A stretch of DNA of 64,000 bases from contig JAVBOO010000026.1 of the NCBI GenBank assembly GCA_031550435.1, positions 97,498-161,497 of the forward strand, in the 5' to 3' direction. Source of the DNA: JAVBOO01 sp031550435 (GTDB lineage: Bacteria > Bacillota > Clostridia > Lachnospirales > WRAX01). Positions 35,542 to 43,981 of the stretch are shown here, in pieces. Position 1 is the stretch's first letter. Every line of letters begins with the position of its first letter. Under the pieces are notes generated by a model. It was not told the DNA's origin. It saw only the letters and a program-made list of their open reading frames with translations, and did not search any database. The position numbers and the translations under genes are program-made.

Positions 35542-38058
35542 CTATGGTCTTATACCGAACTCCGACACCTTTCCGTTTGTTATAATGAAATACACATACA
35601 TCTTAAGACTGAGGCTGCCGCCCTTGTCATCATACGGGTAGGAAAGAGTTCCGTCTTTTATATCGACATAGCCGTACTTATGATAAACAGCTTCTACAGT
35701 ATCTCCGACTTTTATACCTCTTTTTGTTTTCATGTTCGCATCACTTGTTTTCATGGCGTATACCCTGTCATTATACAGAGCTATGTCCAACGAAACATAT
35801 TCGTAAACCGTGTCAAACACAACGCTGTCTCTCGGCCCGAAGCTCGCTCTTGTCGAGACAGGCGATGCCAGAGCGTCCGTAAGCTCGCTCTTAGTTATGC
35901 CTATGTTTATTATGCCCATAGCCATGTCGTTCGAGCCTATATCGTCCGCTTGATACGGGAACTCAATCATAAACGTGTTACCTCTTGTGTTCATCGCTTT
36001 AAAAGTAACGTTTTTAAGCCTCGACTGAGATTGCAGGCCGAAATTATCGGTAACGCTGGAATTACTGAATGTTATGCCGGATGATGAGCTTACGTCAAAA
36101 AACATGTGCTCCCCGCCCGAGGATGAATTGTTTTTTATGTCGCAGTAGTCAAAAACTATGGACGAACAGCCTTCAATCACGAACATATCCGAGCCCCTGT
36201 TGTTCCTGAATGTCGTCTGTCTGAATGTAGAGTCGGTCACACCGGATAGGCTCATAATCGCTTCGCTGCAATTTTCGATAATTGAAGACGAGACGCTCAT
36301 CTTGCTTGTGTTTTCGGCATCTATCCCCATCGTTCCGCTTCCCGAAAATGTCGTTGTCGCTATTTTTACGTTTGAGCAGCCGTCAAATTTTGTTACAGCT
36401 CCGAAGCAAACTCCGCTTTTTAATTTGTGCCCCAACTTAAGGTTTGAGATACTGATATCGCTGCAGTTCGAGAAAAAAATCACATCGGCATAGCCGGATT
36501 CACTGACGATTTCCGCAACGCTGCTTCCGATACCCTCAAGCCTCAGATTCTTTATTCCGCTTAGTTTAAGCCCTCTTCCGTCGTTTACGTTTTCCCAACT
36601 GACTCCGTTCGAAAGCTTCGTATCCCGAGAAACTTCGCTCAGGTTATAAATACCCGGCATAAGCTTTATATCCCGGTCGGAAGAAAGAGCGGAAACAAGC
36701 TGCGTAGCGTTATAAACCGTTACCTGACCAAGCGGGCCGATTGTTATCCCGTCCGATGTGCTTCCGGTCGCCGTGCCGAAGTCAAGATTGATAACATCCT
36801 TATTAAGTGCCGAAACAACTATTTTCGGATCTTTTTCACCGAAAAGCGTGAAAGCCGAACTTTCGGCGCCGATAGCCTCGCGCTTGTCAATATTGTCGAG
36901 AGCTGCGGAAATCAGAGCCGAGTTTAAGGTTGTATAAAGGTTCGGAAGCCCTATTGCCTCTTTTTGACTTTCCTGGCTCGCAAGCAGCGCTTCGGTTTTC
37001 GACCTGGAATACAGCTCGACTGCCGAAACGCGGATAAGAGAGCCTGTGTCAATGTTTGAGCTGTAATACGAAAGCTCTTTGCCGCTCGAATCCGAAATCA
37101 CAAACAAAAAGCTCAGAATATTTTTGTCCTGATAAAGCTTTTTGCAAGTTATCGTAACATCTTCGTTTAAATTTCTGTTTCTCAGAGCAATTATGCCAAA
37201 CTCGAAGTCCTCTTCGACCAGGCTGACGATTTTCTGCTCGAGAATTTTATCGTAAATTTTAAAATCGGGATATATTTTTTTAACGCTGAAATTTCCGGCA
37301 CTATCCGTTTTTGTAATCAGATCATAAATCCTGTCGGAATCTATATTTGCGAGCTTGAAACCGTCCATGGGCACGGAACCGAAATTCTCCTCGTTATCGA
37401 CTATGTAAAACGAAGTAAGAGGATCGTCCTCAGCTCCGCCTTTTGTAATATACTTGTTAAGCATGAGCTTTGAAGTCCCGGTAGAATATCCGAACACAAA
37501 CGTCTCAATCAACCCGCTGCCGGAAATACTTTCATTAAAAACGCTAAGCCCGTCTTGATTTACGCTCATTTCAAGAAAGCGCAGATCGCCGAGTTTAACG
37601 GAAATCCTCGCGGCTTCGTTCGTTTCCGCGGCAAGCCTGTATTCGCCCTTAGAATCGGCCAGCAGTACTCTCAGCGTAAAAAAGTCGTCCTCTGTGCCGA
37701 TATAGTCGGACAGGCTCTCGTTCCACTTTGAGCTGTCCCCGATGACGAGGGCCGCGTCATCGTTTCCGTCGTTATTGATATCCCCGGTAACCGAGGAATA
37801 AACAAACTCGTTTTCATTAAAAAACTTGTTTATTTTTCCCGATTTAATCAACTCGGTCGATTTTGAATCCGAGCCGGATGGAAGATATCTGAGTTCTTGG
37901 TCTGAGGACATAGCGTCTCCGCTTGAGTTTCCCGTGTCCTTGGTCGGCGTTACGGTATGTACGGGCTCATTATTATCGTTTTTTCCGGTACAGCCCGCAA
38001 CCAAAATCATTAAACCCGCGACAAAAAACGTTAAAATATATCTGAAATATCGTCTCAT
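35542..38058 (-). CDS. Large lipoprotein with right-handed beta-helix domain
   Basis: This 838-residue exported protein has a lipobox LVAGC with Cys23. Next come a low-complexity linker and a region with the calcium-type loop DINNDGNDDAALV (about 95-110). A right-handed beta-helix follows at roughly 450-690 (repeats such as GIKNLRLEGIGSS, SNCSDISISNLKLG and VKIATTTFSGSGTMGID). The C-terminal part holds GIKVGDTVEAVYHKYG, a motif like that of SmpA/OmlA or BLIP-type domains. The mix suggests a surface-exposed binding or carbohydrate-processing protein. AAGGAG precedes the ATG at 38058; the open extension to 38151 has none. No enzyme activity can be named. Confidence 0.75.
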   Translation of the reverse strand: MRRYFRYILTFFVAGLMILVAGCTGKNDNNEPVHTVTPTKDTGNSSGDAMSSDQELRYLPSGSDSKSTELIKSGKINKFFNENEFVYSSVTGDINNDGNDDAALVIGDSSKWNESLSDYIGTEDDFFTLRVLLADSKGEYRLAAETNEAARISVKLGDLRFLEMSVNQDGLSVFNESISGSGLIETFVFGYSTGTSKLMLNKYITKGGAEDDPLTSFYIVDNEENFGSVPMDGFKLANIDSDRIYDLITKTDSAGNFSVKKIYPDFKIYDKILEQKIVSLVEEDFEFGIIALRNRNLNEDVTITCKKLYQDKNILSFLFVISDSSGKELSYYSSNIDTGSLIRVSAVELYSRSKTEALLASQESQKEAIGLPNLYTTLNSALISAALDNIDKREAIGAESSAFTLFGEKDPKIVVSALNKDVINLDFGTATGSTSDGITIGPLGQVTVYNATQLVSALSSDRDIKLMPGIYNLSEVSRDTKLSNGVSWENVNDGRGLKLSGIKNLRLEGIGSSVAEIVSESGYADVIFFSNCSDISISNLKLGHKLKSGVCFGAVTKFDGCSNVKIATTTFSGSGTMGIDAENTSKMSVSSSIIENCSEAIMSLSGVTDSTFRQTTFRNNRGSDMFVIEGCSSIVFDYCDIKNNSSSGGEHMFFDVSSSSGITFSNSSVTDNFGLQSQSRLKNVTFKAMNTRGNTFMIEFPYQADDIGSNDMAMGIINIGITKSELTDALASPVSTRASFGPRDSVVFDTVYEYVSLDIALYNDRVYAMKTSDANMKTKRGIKVGDTVEAVYHKYGYVDIKDGTLSYPYDDKGGSLSLKMYVYFIITNGKVSEFGIRP

Positions 38059-38481
38059 AAAAAATCTCCTTGTTATGAAGACCTGAAAATAGGTATATAA
38101 CGCAAGCGGCTCAAGCCGTTTTGCAAAAAGTTTCGGTTTGCGCCGCTGCATTAACCTGTCTCACTAAAGTCTACGTTTCAAATCAGTAAATGTTTCTCAC
38201 TTTCCCAAAAAACAAGCTTTTTCGTGCCGGAAACAAGTCGTTTAAGCCAAAAACGGTCTTAAACGAGCACGCTCGTTGAATCCGTTTTCAACTTTATTCA
38301 CTATAAATTCAACATATTATACGGCCATTGGCCGGAAAATTCAACAATTTGAATAAAGTAAGTGATGAAAATTGCGCGCAAAAACTGTTGTGCTCTTGGG
38401 CTATCGAGGCGACAATTAAACCATTCGCTAAACTTGCCGCCTCAATCCCCCTTAGGCCCGCATACAACTCTTAAACATGAC
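38059..38481. other. Intergenic region with repeat traces
   Basis: There is no gene. A family B-like end lies at 38361-38378 (AGTGATGAAAATTGCGC, 17 of 20 bases alike with the neighbouring bases). GAGGCGACAATTAAAC at 38406-38421 also occurs at 16043-16058, and here it pairs with a CGCCTC a few bases on to make a hairpin. Further imperfect palindromes lie at 38250-38350. No clear promoter is visible for the beta-helix lipoprotein. Confidence 0.4.
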
Positions 38482-39477
38482 CTAAAATGTGTATCTGTTC
38501 ATATCCTTTAGCTCTATTCCGGGATGAAGAGCGATATTCAAAGAATTTGCGATAACGCTTGACAGCCGTTCCATAACCTCGTCCACCTCTTTGGGCGCGA
38601 CAAACATGTTCTCGGTATGAGGGTCGAGAACATCCCGTATTATCGAGTACTTTTCTTCGCTTTCAAGATTACCGAGCATTCCGAAGAACTCAGAACCTTC
38701 CGGAAGCTCGTCTTTCATAGCCTCCAGTATCAAGTCCATAGTGTCGTTAACGAGCGTTGCCGCGTCAACAACCGTCGGCACCCCTATTCCTATAACCGGA
38801 ACGCCGAGGTTTTCGAGGTTTAGAGCCATTCTGTTATTTCCCATGCCGGAGCCCGGGCTTATGCCGGTATCCGAAATCTGTATTGCTGTATTAACGCGTC
38901 CGGAGCTTCTCGCGGCTAAGGCATCTATCGCGATAATTAAATCCGGATGTATCCTGTCAACTATTCCCTTAACTATCTCTCCCGTTTCTATTCCGGTCAG
39001 GCCCATAACCCCGGGAGAAACCGCGCTGACGGATCTTGAGGTGTTTTGAAGCTCTTTCGGCAGACTGTCCATAATATGCCTTGTTACGAGCGTTTTTGCT
39101 ATGACCTTCGGCCCGAGCGAGTCCGGCGTTACGTTCCAGTTACCCAGACCGACTATGAGAACCAGGCTGTCCTTTTCAAGCTTGACAAGCTGTTCCAGTA
39201 TATCCGCGGTTATGCCGACTACCTCCTCATGCGTTAAAACATCGTTTTCTCTGAGCGCCTCGCACTCGACCGTAATATACTTGCCGACGGGCTTTCCGAT
39301 TTCCTCCGCTCCGCTCTCGCTCAAAACATCAACAACCGTCAGCTTGACGTTTGCGCGTGAGCCCAGAATCTCAGTTCTTATCGTTATTCCCTCGACTTTT
39401 CCGAGTTCGCTGTTGTTCATCAGCAGCTGCGCCGACTCAAGAACCATGTCTGTTTTAAAGTATTTATATTTACTCAT
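38482..39477 (-). CDS. gpr: Germination protease GPR (A25 family)
   Basis: This 331-residue spore protease degrades small acid-soluble proteins during germination. The N-terminus KTDMVLESAQLL fits the zymogen cleavage region, and the core holds VGLGNWNVTPDSLGPKV, SPGVMGLTGIET, IAIDALAARSSGRVNTAIQISDTG and GMGNNRMAL. It is made as a precursor in the forespore and self-processes. CGGAGG precedes the ATG. Upstream at 39511-39544 an imperfect inverted repeat (ATCACGAAACGAAGCT/AGCTTCCTCCGTGAT) occupies the leader. Confidence 0.96.
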   Translation of the reverse strand: MSKYKYFKTDMVLESAQLLMNNSELGKVEGITIRTEILGSRANVKLTVVDVLSESGAEEIGKPVGKYITVECEALRENDVLTHEEVVGITADILEQLVKLEKDSLVLIVGLGNWNVTPDSLGPKVIAKTLVTRHIMDSLPKELQNTSRSVSAVSPGVMGLTGIETGEIVKGIVDRIHPDLIIAIDALAARSSGRVNTAIQISDTGISPGSGMGNNRMALNLENLGVPVIGIGVPTVVDAATLVNDTMDLILEAMKDELPEGSEFFGMLGNLESEEKYSIIRDVLDPHTENMFVAPKEVDEVMERLSSVIANSLNIALHPGIELKDMNRYTF

Positions 39478-39591
39478 AAAAACCTCCGAAAAATACGCGA
39501 TAATACAGCATCACGAAACGAAGCTGTTTTTAGCTTCCTCCGTGATATTATCCGCACTTTTCGAAGGTTTATGTGACGATACATTACTAAG

Positions 39592-39626
39592 TAATCATGA
39601 TTAAATCATTTTGGACGGATGCTCGC
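39592..39626 (-). repeat. Family A fragment (right part, minus orientation)
   Basis: On the minus strand this reads like the A segment TATCCGTCCAAAGTGATTTA near the right end, with a few changes. It lies between gpr and rsgA. Confidence 0.6.
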
Positions 39627-39660
39627 AAAGCTCCGCACAAAATTCGGGTTTTTCACGATT

Positions 39661-40701
39661 TTATCTCTTTTTCGCGGAAATTACCTGCTTGATAAATTTT
39701 TTCTGCATTTCGATATAGGCGCTGCGGTCGTTCATACGCATTGCCTCGCGCTTGTATTTTTCGTACTTTTTGTAGCGCTCGCTCGTAAGGCTGCCGTTAT
39801 AAATAGCCTGTTTAACCGCACAGCCCGGCTCGCTTTTGTGTCCGCAGTCCTTGAACCTGCACTGTGAAATCAACTGCTCTATATCGCTGTAAAACTCATC
39901 GACTGAGTTTTCCGCATCAATCAACCCGATTTCGCGCATACCCGGCGTATCGATATACAGCCCGCCGCATGGCATTTTTATAAGCTGCCTGTGCGTTGTG
40001 GTATGCCGCCCGCGAGAGTCGTCCTCGCGTATCTCGCCTGTTTTCATGACCTCTTCGCCGACAATCGCGTTGATAAGCGTCGACTTGCCGACGCCTGACG
40101 AGCCGAGGGCAACAACCGTTTTACCCTGCCCGAAATAGCATGAAAGTTCTTCTATCCCTGTTCCGTCGTATGCGCTGACCGCATGTACGGGTAAATCTCC
40201 AGCAATCGCCCGGCAAATCGAGCTTTGAAGCTCGGCATCATGGGATATGTCAGCCTTGGTCAGCACAATAGCCGCCTGTGCCCCCGACTCTTTGGCCATG
40301 AGCAGATAACGTTCGAGTCTCGCGGTGTTAAAGTCGTTGTTTAAAGCCATGCAAATAAACACCGTGTCAAAATTCGCGCAAACAGGCTGAAACAGAGATT
40401 TGCTGAATGCATCCTTCCTGCCGAAGAGAGTTTTTCTCGGCAGGTATTCGTGAATTACCGCTCTATCGCCCTCTTCCGCAATTTTAACGCACACAAAGTC
40501 ACCTACTGTGGGTTTTCCGCCTTTTTCTTCGAGCATATACAGGTATTTGCCCGATAAATGCGCGGGAAGCTCGCCCGAGCCTGTCGCCGCTATGAAAACA
40601 GATTTGTGCTCGGCAATAATCCTTGCCGGCTCCAAACCATCCGCGCACTGCGCGAACAATGCCTCAAAAAATTCATTATAGCCGTATTCTTCTAATTTCA
40701 A
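39661..40701 (-). CDS. rsgA: Ribosome small-subunit-dependent GTPase A (RsgA-like)
   Basis: This 346-residue circularly permuted GTPase acts in 30S maturation. The order is an OB domain, the G domain with G4 VLTKAD before G1 GSSGVGKSTLINAI, and DTPGMRE as G3. The C-terminal zinc site is in CRFKDCGHKSEPGC. The longer N-terminus (YGYNEFFEALFAQC) is typical of the second RsgA subtype found in Clostridia alongside a standard one, so it may not be the only copy in the genome. Confidence 0.93.
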   Translation of the reverse strand: MKLEEYGYNEFFEALFAQCADGLEPARIIAEHKSVFIAATGSGELPAHLSGKYLYMLEEKGGKPTVGDFVCVKIAEEGDRAVIHEYLPRKTLFGRKDAFSKSLFQPVCANFDTVFICMALNNDFNTARLERYLLMAKESGAQAAIVLTKADISHDAELQSSICRAIAGDLPVHAVSAYDGTGIEELSCYFGQGKTVVALGSSGVGKSTLINAIVGEEVMKTGEIREDDSRGRHTTTHRQLIKMPCGGLYIDTPGMREIGLIDAENSVDEFYSDIEQLISQCRFKDCGHKSEPGCAVKQAIYNGSLTSERYKKYEKYKREAMRMNDRSAYIEMQKKFIKQVISAKKR

Positions 40702-40891
40702 TATATACCGATCCTCCGTTTTTTAACGCCGGCCGTACGGTCCGGCGCAGCACCTTCGCATCGGTTTACCGCGGAAGGTACTAACTTTTTACACTCAAAA
40801 TCATCAAAATCACTCCGGCAATTTTCATAGTACATTCCACCCTTCAATTTTGTTTTTATTTGTACCGGTACCGGTCTGTACGGCAACGGTA

Positions 40892-40933
40892 ATTACTTCG
40901 GCAACAAAATATAGCAAAACGCTATATTTTGTC
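40892..40933 (+). repeat. Family C repeat, copy 1
   Basis: The first 23 bases are identical to 57185-57207 (they begin ATTACTTCGGCAAC). They run into the palindrome ACAAAATATAGC-AAAA-CGCTATATTTTGT, kept imperfectly in the other copy. It lies in the 300-bp gene-free gap between rsgA and the nitroreductase (40702-41001), which holds no other feature I can support. TTACCGCGGAAG at 40769-40780 in the same gap recurs inverted at 57334-57345. Confidence 0.7.
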
Positions 40934-41001
40934 TAAACTCGCTTCGGCGGTAACACAGCCGTTTTCTTGTCGGTCGGCGGGTTAAAGGCCCAAGTGAGCG
41001 T

Positions 41002-41553
41002 TTAGCCAACGTAGTTTACTTTTGTTTTGTCTCTTCCGCGCGATTGCGGCATTTCACCGTTTGCATAGCCGACAGCTATTGCCGTATAAGGTTCATAGCC
41101 CTCGGGTATGCCGAGCTTTTCAAAAAGCGCTCCCCTGTCCGGTCCCTTAAAAGCGGGCAAAACGTTCCAAATTATGCACGTTCCCAGGCCGGTCGAATGC
41201 GCTGCGAGAGCAACCGTCTGCGCCATGATGCCGATATCGTTTGCAGCGTATCTCATCTCATCTGTCTTTGCGTGCAGATACATCACGCAGGGAGCGTTAT
41301 AAAAGTTGTGATACTGCTCCATACCCTCTGTATAGCTGCCGGCTTGTTTATGATAATTCCGCACGCCGGCGACAACACCGTCGTTTATCTCTTTATTCGT
41401 GCAAACCGTTATATGCCAAGGCTGTCCGTTTTTCGCAGAAGGCGATTCAAACGCCGCCGAAACAAGCGTTTCCAACTCATGCCTCGAAGGCATTTCCTTC
41501 CTGAAATTCCTTATGCTTCTGCGCTCGTTAATGCATTTCAGTACTTCATTCAT
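41002..41553 (-). CDS. Nitroreductase family protein
   Basis: This 183-residue FMN-dependent oxidoreductase has the N-terminal RRSIRNFRKEMPSRHELETLV and the ESPSAKNGQPWHITV flavin-contact region. The C-terminal YEPYTAIAVGYANGEMP is also typical. Such enzymes reduce nitroaromatics, quinones or flavins with NAD(P)H; the native substrate is not predictable. It overlaps the gtrA-like gene by 8 bases and is the last gene of the HD-ispE-gtrA run. Confidence 0.92.
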   Translation of the reverse strand: MNEVLKCINERRSIRNFRKEMPSRHELETLVSAAFESPSAKNGQPWHITVCTNKEINDGVVAGVRNYHKQAGSYTEGMEQYHNFYNAPCVMYLHAKTDEMRYAANDIGIMAQTVALAAHSTGLGTCIIWNVLPAFKGPDRGALFEKLGIPEGYEPYTAIAVGYANGEMPQSRGRDKTKVNYVG

Positions 41554-41986
41554 TCTTTTTTTCCTTCTTTCTGAAAATTATTAACTTACTTAAAAAATAG
41601 TTTGCCACGATAACGAGTACATTTGAGAACAGTTTGACTATATAGTCGTTAATTCCGATCAAAGTGTGGAAAAGCATAAAAGTGCCCTGATCCATAAGGC
41701 CTGTCAGCAGCCTGGCTGCCACAAACTTTACAAGCTCGTAAAAAATCTGTCCTTTTTTCTCGTTCCTGCTTTCAAACACAAAGTATTTGTTCGTGAAAAA
41801 CGCGACTGCCACCGATACGCACCAGCTCAGCGCGTTCGAAACCTCATTCGATATGCCGATTCTGTCGGCAAAAATATTATAAGCGACAAAATTTACAAGC
41901 GTTGTTACTCCTCCGAAAAAAAGATATAGTATTTCGCGCCTGTGCTTTATTATAAGTTTCTTCGCCTTTTCGTAAAATCCTGCCAT
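41546..41986 (-). CDS. GtrA family membrane protein
   Basis: This 146-residue protein has four transmembrane helices and the family features YLFFGGVTTLVNFVAYNIF and ALSWCVSVAVAFFTNKYFVF. GtrA-like proteins are thought to translocate lipid-linked sugars or to aid teichoic-acid glycosylation. There is no glycosyltransferase beside it, so the partner is unknown. It lies 29 bp after ispE. Confidence 0.92.
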   Translation of the reverse strand: MAGFYEKAKKLIIKHRREILYLFFGGVTTLVNFVAYNIFADRIGISNEVSNALSWCVSVAVAFFTNKYFVFESRNEKKGQIFYELVKFVAARLLTGLMDQGTFMLFHTLIGINDYIVKLFSNVLVIVANYFLSKLIIFRKKEKKNE

Positions 41987-42015
41987 AATATCCGTCCCCG
42001 GTTTAAAAATTATAT

Positions 42016-42897
42016 TTATACAGCAGCCGTTTCCGTCACAAACATCTCGTTTATTTCCGGATGCGCACCCTTTATAACGGTCATGCAGCTTTCGGCGGCT
42101 TCCTTTGTCTTAAATATTCCAAAGACCGTTGGGCCGCTGCCGCTCATAAGCGAGCCCGACGCTCCGTTTTCAATCATTTCGCTCTTTATATCGCGGATAA
42201 TCGGGTAAAGCCCGGCCGTAACGCTTTCAAGGGCATTGTACAGGCAGGAGCTTATTTCGTCAATATCGCCTTTTGACAGCGCGGACAGCATTTCGTTAAC
42301 ATCCGGGTGATGTTCCGAGAGCGTGAAGCTTGAGAACACAGACTTTGTCGATACGGATATCCTTGGGCGCACAAGCAAAATGTGCAGAGCCGACACGTTT
42401 TCGATCGGAGTCAGTATGTCTCCTATACCTTCGGCAAGCGCAGTTGCCCCGTTTATAAAAAAAGGAACGTCCGCTCCGAGTGTTCTTGCTATCGCGCTAA
42501 GCTCATCGTCCGATACGTCGAGCCCGAACATGCGCCTGAGCGCGACAAGGGCTGCGGCGCAATCACTGGATCCGCCTCCCAACCCGGCGGAAACGGGAAC
42601 GGTTTTCATAAGATTTACAAAAATACCGTCAACCTGTGGATAACGCAGCTTAAGCGCGGTATACGCTTTGTGAACCAGATTTTTCGCATCCGTCGGCATA
42701 CGGCGCCTATCGCAGACCAGCTTAAAATAGCCGGGCTTATTCACCTTTTTAAACTCGAGACTGTCACACAGCTCAAGCCTTTGCATGACCGAAACCAAAT
42801 TATGATAACCGTCGTCCCTTTTCGATATTACGTCCAGAAACAGGTTTATTTTTGCCCCCGCGTTGCAGCGGATAGTTTTTTTCGCCGTTTCGCTCAT
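42016..42897 (-). CDS. ispE: 4-diphosphocytidyl-2-C-methyl-D-erythritol kinase
   Basis: This 293-residue GHMP kinase of the MEP isoprenoid pathway phosphorylates CDP-ME. The N-terminal AKINLFLDVISKRDDGYHNL and the ATP-binding PVSAGLGGGSSDCAAAL are diagnostic, and MSGSGPTVFGIF lies near the C-terminus. The ATG at 42897 directly follows the stop of the HD-domain gene; an upstream start at 42969 would overlap that gene by 70 bases and add unconserved sequence. Confidence 0.95.
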   Translation of the reverse strand: MSETAKKTIRCNAGAKINLFLDVISKRDDGYHNLVSVMQRLELCDSLEFKKVNKPGYFKLVCDRRRMPTDAKNLVHKAYTALKLRYPQVDGIFVNLMKTVPVSAGLGGGSSDCAAALVALRRMFGLDVSDDELSAIARTLGADVPFFINGATALAEGIGDILTPIENVSALHILLVRPRISVSTKSVFSSFTLSEHHPDVNEMLSALSKGDIDEISSCLYNALESVTAGLYPIIRDIKSEMIENGASGSLMSGSGPTVFGIFKTKEAAESCMTVIKGAHPEINEMFVTETAAV

Positions 42898-42899
42898 AT

Positions 42900-43565
42900 C
42901 TACAATATAACCGCGTTGTTGACAGTCAGGTGGAATTCCGCCTTCAAATAGTTCGCGGCGCGCTTGCACATAAGCATACGGCTCAGAAATATTTCAAAGT
43001 AGTCCATAACTGAACAAATGTTGTTATCGGTCTTCAAATCAAGTATTACCGTCCTGTCGGGCATAATTGATAAGTCCGCGCGCTCTACGGCATAGTTTAC
43101 ACGGTCGTGTATGTCAAACGTTGAGAAATCGGAGTTTCTGACCCTGCTGCGGCGAACGTCGGTCTTATCCGCTATAATAAGAGCTGCCGATATCGGGCTA
43201 ATCGGCAGTCCGCAGTCCTCATCGTGGTTTCCGACCGCGGCAACCACATCCGCTATCTCTTCGGGTTCCATGCCCATTCTCCCCAAAACTGAAAACGCCA
43301 TGAGCGCCCCGGTTTGGGCGTGTTCGTTACGATTTATCATGTTGCCTATGTCGTGGATATAGCCGGCTATTTTTGCAAGCTCGACCGTTCTTTCGTCATA
43401 ACCGAGCTTTGTCAAAATTTCGGCAGCCGCCATGGCGACTTTGGTCGTATGCGCCGCGCTGTGATCCGTATAGCCCAACACTCCCAGTAAATCGTTTCCC
43501 TTGCTCAGATAGACCCTGAACTCGTTATTATTCTTAATATCTTCAAACGTAATGGTTTTCTTCAT
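42900..43565 (-). CDS. HD-domain phosphohydrolase
   Basis: This 221-residue protein has a metal-binding HD domain (HSAAHTTKVAMAAAEILTKL, then AGYIHDIGNMINRNEHAQTGA, and NHDEDCG). It resembles a conserved single-domain HD family of Clostridia whose substrate is not known; nucleotide hydrolysis is typical of the superfamily. TTGGAGGAA precedes the ATG at 43565. First gene of the HD-ispE-gtrA-nitroreductase unit. Confidence 0.85.
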   Translation of the reverse strand: MKKTITFEDIKNNNEFRVYLSKGNDLLGVLGYTDHSAAHTTKVAMAAAEILTKLGYDERTVELAKIAGYIHDIGNMINRNEHAQTGALMAFSVLGRMGMEPEEIADVVAAVGNHDEDCGLPISPISAALIIADKTDVRRSRVRNSDFSTFDIHDRVNYAVERADLSIMPDRTVILDLKTDNNICSVMDYFEIFLSRMLMCKRAANYLKAEFHLTVNNAVIL

Positions 43566-43749
43566 GATTCCTCCAATAAAGCTTAAAAAGCACTTACTAA
43601 AAAACAAAAAACAGCCGATATACAAACAGAGATATTATGTCCGCCCGGCACAAAGACCGCTAAGTGAGCGGATGGAGTCATTTCCCGGAAAATACCTGTT
43701 TGACTTCATCCCTATATATGGGAAAATGCCTATACATTTGGCAGTGGCG

Positions 43750-43844
43750 CAAAACTCGAACTTTTCGCAGCGTAGAAAAGCGAGCACAAACGAATTTAGA
43801 AAGCCCGTTTATGGGCTCAAAATTCTAAAGTGCGAGGAGTTTTG
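43750..43844. repeat. Composite palindrome (cruciform-like), non-coding
   Basis: The outer arms CAAAACTC (43750-43757) and GAGTTTTG (43837-43844) enclose two side hairpins: CTTTTC-N8-GAAAAG, and TTTAGAA...TTCTAAA containing AGCCC-N6-GGGCT. The layout of outer arms plus two side hairpins copies that of family B with unrelated sequence, so it may be another MITE-like family present here once. It lies in the 416-bp gap 43566-43981, which has no gene. Confidence 0.6.
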
Positions 43845-43849
43845 TACCC

Positions 43850-43881
43850 GATTGTGAGTCAAAAACCGGTATTGCACCGTT
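43850..43881 (+). repeat. Family D repeat fragment
   Basis: Matches the reverse complement of 14769-14800 at 29 of 32 positions. It is followed within 10 bp by a family A right end. Confidence 0.6.
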
Positions 43882-43890
43882 GCCGAGGCA

Positions 43891-43938
43891 ATAAATCAGC
43901 CGTGCATCTGTTCAAAGTCAATTAATCGGCGTTTACCT
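43891..43938 (+). repeat. Family A fragment (right end)
   Basis: This matches the last 48 or so bases of family A, from AAATCAGCCG to GTTTACCT, with several substitutions. Its end overlaps the candidate -35 of the diguanylate cyclase gene. Confidence 0.75.
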
Positions 43939-43960
43939 AACTATATACTCTTTTTATAAT
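43932..43960 (+). promoter_or_regulatory. Candidate promoter of the diguanylate cyclase gene
   Basis: TTTACC (43932-43937, four of six matches to TTGACA) and a perfect TATAAT (43955-43960) are 17 bp apart, 22 bp before the ATG. The -35 hexamer is the terminal part of the family A fragment. Confidence 0.6.
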
Positions 43961-43981
43961 AATGTAAATACGGAGGCAGTC

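Noticed and set aside
40698..40886. 62-codon minus-strand frame before rsgA
   Set aside because: No supporting motif or ribosome-binding site; the region carries repeat fragments.
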